DNA from: Pelagibacteraceae bacterium AG-426-M19
Lineage (GTDB): Bacteria; Pseudomonadota; Alphaproteobacteria; Pelagibacterales; Pelagibacteraceae
Length of the DNA: 64,000 bases
Reading direction: 5' to 3'
Assembly (NCBI GenBank): GCA_003210025.1
Contig: QCNW01000002.1
Coordinates: forward strand, 62,001-126,000
A program made the translations under genes and the position numbers. Of this stretch, positions 36,909-46,092 are shown piece after piece (positions within the stretch are counted from its first letter, which is position 1; each line of letters opens with the position of its first letter). Below the pieces are notes generated by a model. It was not told where the DNA came from, did not search any database, and was given only the letters and a program-made list of their open reading frames with translations.

Positions 36909-37879
36909 TATTCAAAAATTTTCAATTAGATAAACTTAATATTAACAATTATAATTTTTTTTTATTATATGGAAAAAATGAGGGTTTGCAGAATGAAATT
37001 ATTGAAAATATATTTAAAAATAATTTTCAAGGTGAGATCAGTAAATATGATGAAAATGATTTAATTGGTAATATTAATGTTATTACTGAAGAATTACTTA
37101 ATAATTCATTATTTGCCGATAAAAAGATTGTAATTATAAATAGAGGCAGTGATAAATTAGTTAACGTCATAGAAGAGCTTCTAAAAAAAAAATTAAGTGA
37201 TGTAAAAATTATAATTAAATCAGGTGTTCTTGAAAAAAAATCAAAATTAAGAAATTTATTTGAAAAAAAGAAAGAGCTAGTTACAATTCCATTTTATGAG
37301 GATGAATTAGGAAGTCTATTAAAAATTTTAAATATTTTTATAAGCAAACATGAAATAAAATTATCTAGAGAATCGATAAACTTAATATTAGATAGAGCAA
37401 ATAGAAGTAGAGAGAATTTAAAAAACGAGCTAAAAAAAATTTTAGACTATTCCATATCAAACAAAAATATTGATTTTCATACAATAAAAAAACTAACAAA
37501 TTTAAGTGAAAATTTCCAAGTAAATGAATTAGCTGATCAATATTTGTGTAAAAATAAAAAAAATATATCCAAAATTTTAAATGAGAATATCTACACCAAT
37601 GAAGACTGTATATTAATATTAAGAACAATATTAAATAAATCTAAGAGATTAATGGGAATAATAGAGAAAAATGAAGATTTAAAAGATATTGATAAAACTA
37701 TTACCAATGTAAAACCACCAATATTTTGGAAAGATAAAGAAAATGTTAAAAAACAAGCAAAATCTTGGACAGTTAAAGATTTAAAAGAGAAAATTTATCA
37801 AATCAACGATGTAGAAACTCAAATTAAATTAAATTCTACAAATTCTTTGAACATTATTTCTGATTTCATAACTAATTAA
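36905..37879 (+). CDS. holA: DNA polymerase III subunit delta
   Basis: Clamp-loader delta subunit that opens the sliding clamp. It is 324 aa. Recognisable parts are the N-terminal FFLLYGKNEGLQNEI (HolA family start), the SLFADKKIVIINRGSDK strand and the C-terminal alpha-helical domain (NRSRENLKNELKKILDY; WTVKDLKEKIYQINDVETQIK). The Walker A motif is absent, as is normal for delta. The start overlaps the lptE end by 4 bp. Its stop shares TTAA with parB on the other strand. Confidence 0.9.
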   Translation: MIFKNFQLDKLNINNYNFFLLYGKNEGLQNEIIENIFKNNFQGEISKYDENDLIGNINVITEELLNNSLFADKKIVIINRGSDKLVNVIEELLKKKLSDVKIIIKSGVLEKKSKLRNLFEKKKELVTIPFYEDELGSLLKILNIFISKHEIKLSRESINLILDRANRSRENLKNELKKILDYSISNKNIDFHTIKKLTNLSENFQVNELADQYLCKNKKNISKILNENIYTNEDCILILRTILNKSKRLMGIIEKNEDLKDIDKTITNVKPPIFWKDKENVKKQAKSWTVKDLKEKIYQINDVETQIKLNSTNSLNIISDFITN

Positions 37880-38727
37880 TAATTTTTTTTAATTATAGAT
37901 AGAAGTCTATCCAATTGAGCAAATTCTTTGTACTCAAACATCAAAGTTCCGGAATTATTTTTTTTGTTATTCACAAGAACTCTCATTCCAATTTTTTCAG
38001 CTAGTTCTTTTTCAGTTGCTAGTATATTTGGATCTTTTGTACTTATTTTCTTTTTAAAACCATTTTTTAACAATCTAACAATACTCTCGGTCTGCCTAAC
38101 GGACAGTTTTTTTTTTATAATTTTTTCAGCAAGTAAATTAGCATTTTCTAAACCAATTAATATTTTTGCATGACCTTGAGAAATTTTTTCTTGTCTAATC
38201 ATTTCGATTAGTTTTTCTGGCAAAGTTAACAATCTTAAAGAATTTGAAATATGAGATCTGCTTTTACCTATAAACTGTGATACTTTTTCTTGATCGTAGC
38301 CAAAATTTTCAATAAGGTTTTTGTAACTCTCAGCCTCCTCTATTGCATTCAAATCTTTTCTTTGAACATTTTCTATAATCGCAAACTCTAGCGATTTTAG
38401 ATTATCCGCCTCTACAACAACAACTGGTACTTCATGTAGTCCTGCTGATTGTGCAGCTTGCCACCTTCTTTCACCTGCAATCAGTTCATACTTATTATCT
38501 TGATCTTCTGATTTTCTGACAATTAATGGTTGGATTATTCCATTTTCTTTTATTGAGTTAGTCAATTCATCAATATACTCTTTTTCAAATAATTTTCTCG
38601 GCTGATTTCTATTTGGAACTATAGAACTTATAGAAATTTTATTATTTGAATTTTTTATATCGGTGTCACCTATTAATGAGGATAATCCTCTTCCTAATCC
38701 TTTCTTACTTTTAAAAGGATTGATCAT
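37876..38727 (-). CDS. parB: Chromosome-partitioning protein ParB
   Basis: CTPase and parS-binding protein of the chromosome segregation system. It is 283 aa: KKGLGRGLSSLIGD at the N-terminus for ParA contact, SIVPNRNQPRKLFEK and the GERRWQAAQSAGLHEVPVVV CTP-binding motifs, the IENVQRKDLNAIEEA box, a helix-turn-helix around KVSQFIGKSRSHISNSLRLL, and a C-terminal dimerization domain. It overlaps parA (ATGA). Probable binding sites lie 1.4-1.7 kb upstream in rsmG and mnmG. Confidence 0.97.
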   Translation of the reverse strand: MINPFKSKKGLGRGLSSLIGDTDIKNSNNKISISSIVPNRNQPRKLFEKEYIDELTNSIKENGIIQPLIVRKSEDQDNKYELIAGERRWQAAQSAGLHEVPVVVVEADNLKSLEFAIIENVQRKDLNAIEEAESYKNLIENFGYDQEKVSQFIGKSRSHISNSLRLLTLPEKLIEMIRQEKISQGHAKILIGLENANLLAEKIIKKKLSVRQTESIVRLLKNGFKKKISTKDPNILATEKELAEKIGMRVLVNNKKNNSGTLMFEYKEFAQLDRLLSIIKKNY

Positions 38728-39524
38728 GCTGCACTCTCCACGGGTTTGTCTTGTTCTATAAATTCGTCTGTAAATTTAAAATATGCCTTACTTCCAGGGC
38801 AAGTCTTATCGTAAAGAAGTACAGGTATACCATGAGATGGTGCTTCAGATAATCTTACATTTCTTGGAACAGACGTTGAATAGACTTTATCTTTAAAATA
38901 GTTTCTTGCTTCTATTTCAACCTGTCCAGATAGTTTATTTCTTTTATCGAACATGGTAAGCAAAATGCCTCTTATCTCTAAATGTGGATTTAACTTAGAT
39001 TTAATCCTTTCAATCGTCTTTATAAGTTGCGTAAGACCCTCTAATGCAAAGAATTCTGTCTGCAGTGGCACAACTAGAGCATCGGATGCAACTAATGCCA
39101 TGATTGTAAGAAGGCTGAGCGAAGGAGGACAGTCAATTAGGATATAATCATATGATGCTCTAGAATCATTTAAAATCAGGCTTAATTCATCTTTTAATTT
39201 GAATGCTCTTCGACTATCGCCGGCGGTTTCTACTTCGAGACCTGATAAATCTACATTTGATGTGATTAAATTTAGATTTTCAAAACTTGTTGGTTGGATT
39301 ACGTCATAAATTTTCCTGTTTCCATTTAAGACATTGTAAATAGTAGCATCTGAATTTGTGTTGTTTGACAATCCAAGACCAGTTGTTGCATTACCTTGGG
39401 GATCAAGATCTATCACTAGAACTTTTTTTTCTTTCATCGACAATCCAGCTGCTAGATTAATTACTGTGGTTGTCTTCCCCACTCCACCTTTTTGATTTAT
39501 TACTGAAATAATTTTTTTATACAT
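38724..39524 (-). CDS. parA: Chromosome-partitioning ATPase ParA
   Basis: Walker-type ATPase that moves ParB-parS complexes along the nucleoid. It is 266 aa. The deviant Walker A KGGVGKTTTVINLA lies near residues 11-24, LVIDLDPQGNATTGLG near 36, and the Walker B-region IDCPPSLSLLTIMAL near 122. It ends overlapping the parB start and begins inside the end of rsmG (8-bp overlap), so rsmG-parA-parB are translated as one unit near the predicted origin. Confidence 0.97.
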   Translation of the reverse strand: MYKKIISVINQKGGVGKTTTVINLAAGLSMKEKKVLVIDLDPQGNATTGLGLSNNTNSDATIYNVLNGNRKIYDVIQPTSFENLNLITSNVDLSGLEVETAGDSRRAFKLKDELSLILNDSRASYDYILIDCPPSLSLLTIMALVASDALVVPLQTEFFALEGLTQLIKTIERIKSKLNPHLEIRGILLTMFDKRNKLSGQVEIEARNYFKDKVYSTSVPRNVRLSEAPSHGIPVLLYDKTCPGSKAYFKFTDEFIEQDKPVESAA

Positions 39525-40161
39525 TTTTTTTTTTAAGGTTTGAAATTTTTAATATTAAAGAACCATCATTTGTTAAACTTTTTTTTTTTTCGTAGTCAAA
39601 TTCCCAAAACTTCTGAGCATCATTTAATATTTTTTTTCCACTCTTGCCTAAAAAAATAATAATGTATTTAAAATTTTTAAAATTTGTTTTCGCTATTTGA
39701 AAAATTACGGGCAGAGGTTTGAATGCTCTTGAGATAATCACATCTGTTCTCAAATTTTTTTCGTTAAAAATATTTTTTTGATGGATTTCTGTGTTTAAAC
39801 AAAATTTTTTAGTCATTTGTTTTAAGAACATGCTTTTGTGGTAACTCTTTTCATAAAAAATTAGCTTAAATACAGGTTTTTTGGATTTCATTAAAATTCC
39901 TAAAACTATACCAGGTAAACCTGCTCCAGAACCAAGATCAGTACAAACTTCTATATCATTTTTATCAATAAAATCAATGGTTTGAGCACTATCCTCAATA
40001 TGCCTTGTATTTATTGACTTTTCTGTATTTTTACTAATTAGATTAATATCATTATTTCTTAAAATAATTTCTTTTGAGTAGTCTTCAAGCTCATTCAAAG
40101 TTTCACGTGAAACATTTGGAAATGACAATTTATTAATTTTTAATATATTCGAATCAATCAA
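39517..40161 (-). CDS. rsmG: 16S rRNA (guanine-527 N7)-methyltransferase RsmG (GidB)
   Basis: SAM-dependent methyltransferase acting on G527 of 16S rRNA. It is 214 aa. The start is TTG at 40161, which overlaps the mnmG stop (TTGA); there is no nearby ATG. Motifs include [21 protein letters not shown] and the SAM-binding [17 protein letters not shown] near 74-90. Codons for the NVSRETL stretch coincide with a parS-like palindrome (40099-40114), as in other bacteria in which gidB carries parS. Confidence 0.96.
   Translation of the reverse strand: MIDSNILKINKLSFPNVSRETLNELEDYSKEIILRNNDINLISKNTEKSINTRHIEDSAQTIDFIDKNDIEVCTDLGSGAGLPGIVLGILMKSKKPVFKLIFYEKSYHKSMFLKQMTKKFCLNTEIHQKNIFNEKNLRTDVIISRAFKPLPVIFQIAKTNFKNFKYIIIFLGKSGKKILNDAQKFWEFDYEKKKSLTNDGSLILKISNLKKKNV
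40099..40114. promoter_or_regulatory. parS centromere-like site 1 (inside rsmG)
   Basis: AGTTTCACGTGAAACA matches the 16-bp consensus TGTTTCACGTGAAACA at 15 positions, with a perfect 14-bp palindrome at 40100-40113. It lies 0.6 kb upstream of parA, in the place in gidB where parS is found in several bacteria. ParB should nucleate here. It is about 8 kb from the predicted oriC. Confidence 0.9.
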
Positions 40162-42029
40162 GCTATATGCTTATTAGACTTTCTTTTAAGATGAGACAAC
40201 AAAATATATACAGCGGCTGGCGTAATTCCGTCAATTCTTAAAGCTTGACCCATTGTTTTAGGTTTTATTTTCTTAAATTTGGATTTAACCTCATTTGAAA
40301 GTCCAGAAAAACCATCATAATTGATATTTTCTGGTATAATCAAGTTTTCATCCCTTTTAAAAGCTAATATATCTGCTTTTTGTTTTTTTAAATAACCTTT
40401 ATAATGAGCGCTTATCTCTAGTTGTTCATCGATTTCACGTGAAATATATGTAATTTCTGGCCATATTTCTCTTATTTTTCTCATATTTACTGATTTTTGA
40501 CCTAATAGCTCATTAGCAGAGCGACTAATACCGTCTTTTGCAATATTTACACCATAATTTGCAACTTTTGATGGTGTAATCATTAATTCATTCATTTTAG
40601 ATTGAATTTTAGATAATTTATTGTTTTTTTCTAGAAACTTTTCCATTCTTTCTCTCAAAACAAGTCCTTTATTTATTCCTTTCTTTGTCAATCTTATGTC
40701 TGCATTATCAGATCTTAAGGAAAGTCTGTATTCTGCTCTTGATGTGAACATTCTATATGGCTCTGCCACACCTTTAGTTACAAGATCATCTACCATAACA
40801 CCTATGTATGCCTCTGATCTATCTAAAATAAAAGGTTCTTTGCCTTTAACTGCAAGAGCTGCATTCGCTCCTGCTACCAAACCTTGAGCTGCTGCCTCTT
40901 CGTAACCTGTTGTTCCATTAATTTGACCTGCGAGGAATAAATTTTTTATTTTTTTTGTTTCTAATGTGATAAAAAGCTCCCTTGGGTCTACAAAATCATA
41001 CTCAATAGCATATCCAGGCCTTAATATTTTGACGTTTTCTAAACCATTGATTTTACTACATATTTCATACTGAATATCTTCTGGTAACGAAGTAGAGATC
41101 CCATTTGGGTAAATTGTGTTATCATTTAATCCCTCTGGCTCTAAAAAGATTTGGTGTCTTTGCTTATCTGCAAATTTATTTATCTTATCCTCAATTGAAG
41201 GACAATATCGTGGGCCTACACCTTTTATACTTCCTGAATACATTGCACTCCTTTTTAAATTTTTAGAAATAATTTTGTGAACTGCTTCATTCGTATATGT
41301 CATTCTGCAAGAAATTTGTTTGTTAAGATTTTTTTTAGTTAGAAAGGAAAAAAAATATGGATCATCATCTGCATGTTGTTCCTCTAAATTATTAAAATTT
41401 ATTGTTCGTGCATCAAGTCTTGGTGGTGTACCAGTTTTTAATCGTCCTATTTTGAAATTATACTTTTTTAACTGCTCACTTAAACCTGTTGATGGTTTTT
41501 CATTAAATCTTCCAGCTGGGGTTTTATCTTTGCCGATATGTATTAAACCATTTAAAAAAGTTCCAGTAGTTAGGATTATTTTAGATGATTTAACTTCTTT
41601 TCCTGATTGTGTGATAAATCCTATTATACTACTATTTTTAAATTTAAATCTAATTACAGGATCAGAAAAAATTGTTAAATTACAATAGTTTACAAGTTTT
41701 TGTTGCATAAATTTTTTGTATAATGATCTATCACTTTGCGTTCTAGGCCCTCTAACTGCAGGCCCTCTACTTCTATTTAACAATCTAAATTGTATACCAG
41801 ATTTGTCTGCAACTTCGCCCATAACCCCATCTAAGGCATCAATTTCTCTTACCAGATGTCCTTTTCCTAATCCTCCTATCGCTGGATTACATGACATCTC
41901 CCCAATTGTATCAAATCTGTGAGTGAATAGAGCAGTATTTACACCTAGCCTAGCTGATGCTGCTGCTGCCTCACAGCCAGCATGGCCTCCGCCTATAACA
42001 ACAACATCGAATATTAACTGATCTTTCAT
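40158..42029 (-). CDS. mnmG: tRNA uridine 5-carboxymethylaminomethyl modification enzyme MnmG (GidA)
   Basis: FAD-dependent partner of MnmE that modifies the wobble uridine (U34). It is 623 aa. The FAD-binding [20 protein letters not shown] lies near residues 10-29, followed by [32 protein letters not shown], the CPSIEDK motif and [14 protein letters not shown]. It overlaps rsmG at its 3' end and starts 76 bp after mnmE ends. The order mnmE-mnmG-rsmG-parA-parB is the conserved origin-proximal block. A second parS-like palindrome lies within it. Confidence 0.98.
   Translation of the reverse strand: MKDQLIFDVVVIGGGHAGCEAAAASARLGVNTALFTHRFDTIGEMSCNPAIGGLGKGHLVREIDALDGVMGEVADKSGIQFRLLNRSRGPAVRGPRTQSDRSLYKKFMQQKLVNYCNLTIFSDPVIRFKFKNSSIIGFITQSGKEVKSSKIILTTGTFLNGLIHIGKDKTPAGRFNEKPSTGLSEQLKKYNFKIGRLKTGTPPRLDARTINFNNLEEQHADDDPYFFSFLTKKNLNKQISCRMTYTNEAVHKIISKNLKRSAMYSGSIKGVGPRYCPSIEDKINKFADKQRHQIFLEPEGLNDNTIYPNGISTSLPEDIQYEICSKINGLENVKILRPGYAIEYDFVDPRELFITLETKKIKNLFLAGQINGTTGYEEAAAQGLVAGANAALAVKGKEPFILDRSEAYIGVMVDDLVTKGVAEPYRMFTSRAEYRLSLRSDNADIRLTKKGINKGLVLRERMEKFLEKNNKLSKIQSKMNELMITPSKVANYGVNIAKDGISRSANELLGQKSVNMRKIREIWPEITYISREIDEQLEISAHYKGYLKKQKADILAFKRDENLIIPENINYDGFSGLSNEVKSKFKKIKPKTMGQALRIDGITPAAVYILLSHLKRKSNKHIA
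40431..40446. promoter_or_regulatory. parS-like site 2 (inside mnmG)
   Basis: GATTTCACGTGAAATA contains a perfect 14-bp palindrome (40432-40445) and the invariant parS core TTTCACGTGAAA; it differs from the consensus at three outer positions. It is 332 bp from site 1, consistent with clustered parS sites near parAB. Weaker match than site 1, so possibly a secondary ParB site. Confidence 0.65.
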
Positions 42030-42105
42030 ATTTGTAATTTATTATTGATCTTAAAATTTACAAGAAAACACTTAAAATTGATAAAAAAGCAAGCATTATC
42101 AACAA

Positions 42106-43437
42106 TTATTTACCTATACAAAAGTCATTGAAGATTGAGCCTAATACTTCTTCAACATCAACTTTACCCACAATCATTCCAAGATATCTTGTTGCCAATC
42201 TTAAATCTTCTGCTCCTTTATCAAAGTCTTGAAATGACTTTTTATCATGAAAATTTTTTAGATGCTCAACACAGTTTTGAAGATTAGATCTGTGTCTCTC
42301 TCTTGTGATATAAATATCTTCAGATGAAATAAATTTATTTTTTAAATTTTCTTTAATCATATCTATAAGCTTATCTAAATTTTTTTCTTCCTTTACTGAT
42401 ATAAATATCGGTTTGTATTTTTTTATTTCTTCATTAACATCAATAATTCCTAAATCTGATTTATTTACGACTACAATTGCATTCTTTATTGCAATTTCGT
42501 TTAAAAAGGCAGTAAAATCAACACTTTTAGACTCTACAACGATTAAGTTTAAATCAGCATTTTCAGCCTTCTCTAATGCCAATTTAATTCCTTTTTTTTC
42601 TATTTCATCTTTTGAAACTCTTATTCCCGCAGTATCAGATACTATAACGGGAAAACCATCTAAATTTAAGTGAGCCTCAATTACGTCTCTTGTTGTTCCT
42701 GCTATTTCTGAAACTATCGCAACGTCTCTTCTTGATAAATAATTTAAGAGTGAAGATTTTCCAGCATTAGTTGGACCGAGAATTGCAATTTTAAAACCTT
42801 CCCTAATTCTTTCTCCTACTCTTTGGTCATTTAATATTTTTTCTATTTCATTTTTAATATTATTTGTTTCTAAATAAATATTATCTAAAATATCATTAGG
42901 TAAATCATCTTCTGGAAAATCAATTTTTGCCTCAACATTGGATAATATTTTTAATAATCTTGTTCTCAAAGAATTAAATTTTTCTGAATTTTTTCCAGAC
43001 ATAATTTTTATAGCTTGCTTTCTTTGAATTTCTGTCTCAGAAGATATAAGATCTGAAATACTTTCAGCTTTTAAAAGATTTATTTTACCGTTGTGAAAAG
43101 CCATCTTAGTGAATTCGCCAGGTTCTGCCAACCTACAGCCATCTATTTTTGAAATTGTGGCTTGGATAGTATCAACAACTGCTTTACTACCATGAACATG
43201 AAATTCTGCCATATCCTCACCTGTGTAGCTGTTAGGACCCGGAAACCATATTAATATTCCTTCATCTATAAGCTCATTATTATCGATTTTGTTGAATTTT
43301 CTTATTGTAGCAACCCTTGGTTTTGGTAATTTTTTTGCAGTTAATCCAGCAATTACATTCTTTGTTTTTGGACCAGAAACTCTAATTACAGAAACACCAG
43401 CCATGCCTGGACCTGAGGAAAGTGCGTATATTGTCAT
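42106..43437 (-). CDS. mnmE: tRNA modification GTPase MnmE (TrmE)
   Basis: GTPase that works with MnmG on tRNA wobble uridine. It is 443 aa. The N-terminal tetrahydrofolate-binding domain includes ALSSGPGMAGVSVIRVSGP and GEDMAEFHVHGSKAVV. The inserted G domain (about 215-370) has GPTNAGKSSLLN (G1), DTAGIR (G3) and NKSDLG (G4). The C-terminus ends in the required FCIGK. The start is 46 bp from the divergent sulfotransferase gene. Confidence 0.98.
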   Translation of the reverse strand: MTIYALSSGPGMAGVSVIRVSGPKTKNVIAGLTAKKLPKPRVATIRKFNKIDNNELIDEGILIWFPGPNSYTGEDMAEFHVHGSKAVVDTIQATISKIDGCRLAEPGEFTKMAFHNGKINLLKAESISDLISSETEIQRKQAIKIMSGKNSEKFNSLRTRLLKILSNVEAKIDFPEDDLPNDILDNIYLETNNIKNEIEKILNDQRVGERIREGFKIAILGPTNAGKSSLLNYLSRRDVAIVSEIAGTTRDVIEAHLNLDGFPVIVSDTAGIRVSKDEIEKKGIKLALEKAENADLNLIVVESKSVDFTAFLNEIAIKNAIVVVNKSDLGIIDVNEEIKKYKPIFISVKEEKNLDKLIDMIKENLKNKFISSEDIYITRERHRSNLQNCVEHLKNFHDKKSFQDFDKGAEDLRLATRYLGMIVGKVDVEEVLGSIFNDFCIGK

Positions 43438-43483
43438 TAAATTAATTATAGCTAGTATTAGATTTAAATATATAAATTTTTCT

Positions 43484-44323
43484 ATGATAATTTGGATTTC
43501 ATCTTACCCAAAATCTGGAAACACATGGGTTAGATCATTGCTGTCAGCATACTACTTTTCTAGTGATGGCGAATTTAATTTTGATCTTTTAAAAAATATT
43601 AGACAATTTCCAAGTCCATTTTTTTTTCCAGGTAAAGTTAATACTGTTGAAGAAGCTGCATCACAATGGATACCAATTCAAAAAAAAATAAAGGAAACAA
43701 AAAAAGTTTATTTTTTAAAAACACACAATGTTTATGGAGCCTACCAGGGCAATCATTTCACAACTCCGGAGTATTCATTGGGAGCAATAAATATTGTAAG
43801 AGACCCTAGAAATATAATTACTTCTTTAATGAACCATTTTTCAATTAACGAAGAAGAAGCACTAAAAATGATGGGTAATGTGCATAGAAATTTAAGAGAC
43901 CGAAACGATAAAGAGAATTATGCCACTTACTCATTTATTAGCTCTTGGGACAAAAATTATAGGTCTTGGAAGTTAACAAAAAATATAAATAAAATTCTTA
44001 TAAAATACGAAGACCTAGAAAACGATATTGATAATACTTTTCTAAAAATAATTGAATTCACAAATAAGATAATGAAAAAAAATGATGGAATTGATTCAAA
44101 AAAACTTAATAGATCTATCAAATCAACAGAATTTGATTTGTTAAAGAAAAAAGAGGAAAAAGATGGTTTTGAGGAAGCAATATATTCATCAGATGAAGGT
44201 AAAACAAAGACTTTTTTTAATCTAGGACGAAATAATGACTACAAAAAGCTTCTAACAAAGAAAACAATTAAATCTATTGAGGAAATATTTGGTGAAGAAA
44301 TGAAGGAGCTTGGTTATCTCTAA
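43484..44323 (+). CDS. Sulfotransferase-domain protein
   Basis: PAPS-dependent sulfotransferase-like protein, 279 aa from the ATG at 43484. The N-terminal SSYPKSGNTWVRSLLSAYYF is the 5'-phosphosulfate loop. INIVRDPRNIITSLMNHFSI near residues 100-119 is the 3'-phosphate motif (RDP...S). SWDKNYRSWKLTKN, IKYEDLE and a C-terminal RNNDYKKLL segment are typical of the family. The acceptor (glycan, lipid or small molecule) is unknown. It sits alone between two minus-strand operons and ends 2 bp from rho. Confidence 0.88.
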   Translation: MIIWISSYPKSGNTWVRSLLSAYYFSSDGEFNFDLLKNIRQFPSPFFFPGKVNTVEEAASQWIPIQKKIKETKKVYFLKTHNVYGAYQGNHFTTPEYSLGAINIVRDPRNIITSLMNHFSINEEEALKMMGNVHRNLRDRNDKENYATYSFISSWDKNYRSWKLTKNINKILIKYEDLENDIDNTFLKIIEFTNKIMKKNDGIDSKKLNRSIKSTEFDLLKKKEEKDGFEEAIYSSDEGKTKTFFNLGRNNDYKKLLTKKTIKSIEEIFGEEMKELGYL

Positions 44324-44325
44324 TT

Positions 44326-45597
44326 TCAAGAAGGCTTATTCATTGAATTAAAAAAATCTGAATTATTTTTTGTTTCTTTCAATTTAGAATTAATAAACTC
44401 AATTGCATCCATAGATCCCATAGGGGCAATGATTCTCCGTAATACATTCATTTTTTGAAGATCATTTTTCTCAAATATCAATTCTTCTCTTCTCGTACCG
44501 GATTTAGTTATATCAATAGCTGGAAATATTCTTTTTTCGGAAATTTTTCTATCTAATATAGTCTCGCTATTACCTGTTCCTTTAAATTCTTCAAATATTA
44601 CTTCATCCATTCTACTACCAGTGTCTATAAGAGCGGTAGCTATAATAGTTAATGAGCCTCCTTCTTCAATATTTCTTGCTGCTCCAAAAAATCGTTTTGG
44701 TCTCTGCAGCGCGTTTGCATCAACTCCTCCAGTCAATACTTTTCCTGAGCTAGGAACAACTGCGTTGTAAGCTCTACCTAATCTTGTTATCGAGTCTAGA
44801 AGAATTACTACATCTTTTTTATGCTCAGTTAATCGTTTAGCTTTCTCTATAACCATTTCAGCAACTGCAACATGTCGCTGTGCAGGTTCATCAAATGTTG
44901 AACTTATAACCTCTCCTTTAACAGTTCTTTGCATATCTGTTACTTCCTCAGGCCTTTCATCGATTAATAAAACCATCAAATAACACTCTGGGTGATTTGC
45001 AGTTATTGAATTTGCTATACTTTGTAAAATCATTGTTTTCCCTGCTTTAGGCGGTGAAATAATTAGTGACCTTTGTCCCTTACCTATTGGGCTTACTAAA
45101 TCAATCAATCTCGGGGTTAAATCTACCTTTTTTTCTACCTTAACAGCTTCAACTTCCATCACTAGCTGTTTGTTAGGGTAAAGGGGAGTTAGGTTATCGA
45201 AAGCGATCTTGTGTTTAAATTTTTCGGTTTCTTCAAAATTAATTTTGCTAACCTGCAGTAATGCAAAATATCTTTCTCCCTCTTTAGGGGCTCTTATTGG
45301 TCCCTCAACAGTATCACCGGTTCTTAATCCAAATCGCCTTATTTGATTTGGGCTTACATATATATCATCTGCTCCGGGTAAGTAATTAGATTCCATTGCT
45401 CTTAAAAAACCAAAACCATCTTGAAGTAATTGAAGAACACCACCTCCAGTAATTTCTTCTCCTTTTTCTGCAAGTTTTTTTAAAATAGCAAAGTAGATCT
45501 CTTGTCTTCTGAGAGTGCTAGCATTTTCTATTCCTAAGTTCTCAGCTTCTTTGATTAACTGCTCTGAGCTTTTTTCTTTTAATTCTTGAATATTCAT
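44326..45597 (-). CDS. rho: Transcription termination factor Rho
   Basis: Hexameric RNA-dependent ATPase ending transcription at Rho-dependent sites. It is 423 aa, the usual size. It has an N-terminal helical domain, a cold-shock-like RNA-binding domain ([20 protein letters not shown], about 58-78, with [10 protein letters not shown]) and an ATPase core with [15 protein letters not shown] (Walker A), [12 protein letters not shown] and [16 protein letters not shown], plus the Q/R-loop region [20 protein letters not shown]. Few hairpin terminators are visible in this window, so Rho may do much of the terminating. The order hemE-hemH-hemJ-rho is typical of alphaproteobacteria. Confidence 0.98.
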   Translation of the reverse strand: MNIQELKEKSSEQLIKEAENLGIENASTLRRQEIYFAILKKLAEKGEEITGGGVLQLLQDGFGFLRAMESNYLPGADDIYVSPNQIRRFGLRTGDTVEGPIRAPKEGERYFALLQVSKINFEETEKFKHKIAFDNLTPLYPNKQLVMEVEAVKVEKKVDLTPRLIDLVSPIGKGQRSLIISPPKAGKTMILQSIANSITANHPECYLMVLLIDERPEEVTDMQRTVKGEVISSTFDEPAQRHVAVAEMVIEKAKRLTEHKKDVVILLDSITRLGRAYNAVVPSSGKVLTGGVDANALQRPKRFFGAARNIEEGGSLTIIATALIDTGSRMDEVIFEEFKGTGNSETILDRKISEKRIFPAIDITKSGTRREELIFEKNDLQKMNVLRRIIAPMGSMDAIEFINSKLKETKNNSDFFNSMNKPS

Positions 45598-45655
45598 ATA
45601 GGGAGATTTTAGTTAGATCATCATAATATAGTTATGTGTTAAGAAAATTTCAACC

Positions 45656-46090
45656 CTATAAAGGCTTGAAAACAACAACAAAAACTATCAAAATAAGTAA
45701 TAATGTCGGTATTTCATTAATGAGTCTATAGAATTTGTGACTGTGTGCATTTTGATCTATTTTAAATTGTTTAAGAATTCTACCGAGATATAGATGATAA
45801 AGTGTTAATATAGTAACAAAAATTATTTTTAGTATCATCCAAGTTTGTCCTATTTGTTGAAATCCTATATTATGAATTAATATTACCCCAAAAATCCAAG
45901 ACAAAATCATAGCTGGGGTCATAATGTAAAGAAATAATTTTCTTTCCATCGTCTTAAATATTTCTGAGGTTTTTTTTTCGGAACTGTTTTCAGCATGATA
46001 AACAAAGATTCTAGGTAAATATAGAAGTCCAGCCATCCAAGATATAACGGAAATTAAATGTAATGACTTAAACAATAGGTAAAAATTCAT
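45656..46090 (-). CDS. hemJ: HemJ-type protoporphyrinogen IX oxidase (CopD/UPF0093 family)
   Basis: Small membrane protein of 144 aa with four predicted helices. It oxidizes protoporphyrinogen IX to protoporphyrin IX in bacteria lacking HemG/HemY. SLHLISVISWMAGLLYLPRIFVYHAE carries the conserved His near residue 10 and other family residues; the AMILSWIFGVIL and MILKIIFVTILTLYHLYLG helices follow. Next to ferrochelatase (hemH, 2 bp upstream) and hemE, it completes the last steps of heme synthesis in one unit. Confidence 0.9.
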   Translation of the reverse strand: MNFYLLFKSLHLISVISWMAGLLYLPRIFVYHAENSSEKKTSEIFKTMERKLFLYIMTPAMILSWIFGVILIHNIGFQQIGQTWMILKIIFVTILTLYHLYLGRILKQFKIDQNAHSHKFYRLINEIPTLLLILIVFVVVFKPL

Positions 46091-46092
46091 TA

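Noticed and set aside
42030..42105. Possible tRNA or origin element between mnmG and mnmE
   Set aside because: 76 bp of AT-rich sequence with no cloverleaf pairing and no run of DnaA boxes; likely just a spacer.
43289..43483. Longer start for the sulfotransferase within mnmE
   Set aside because: These codons are antisense to the conserved MnmE N-terminus; the sulfotransferase fold starts at the ATG at 43484.
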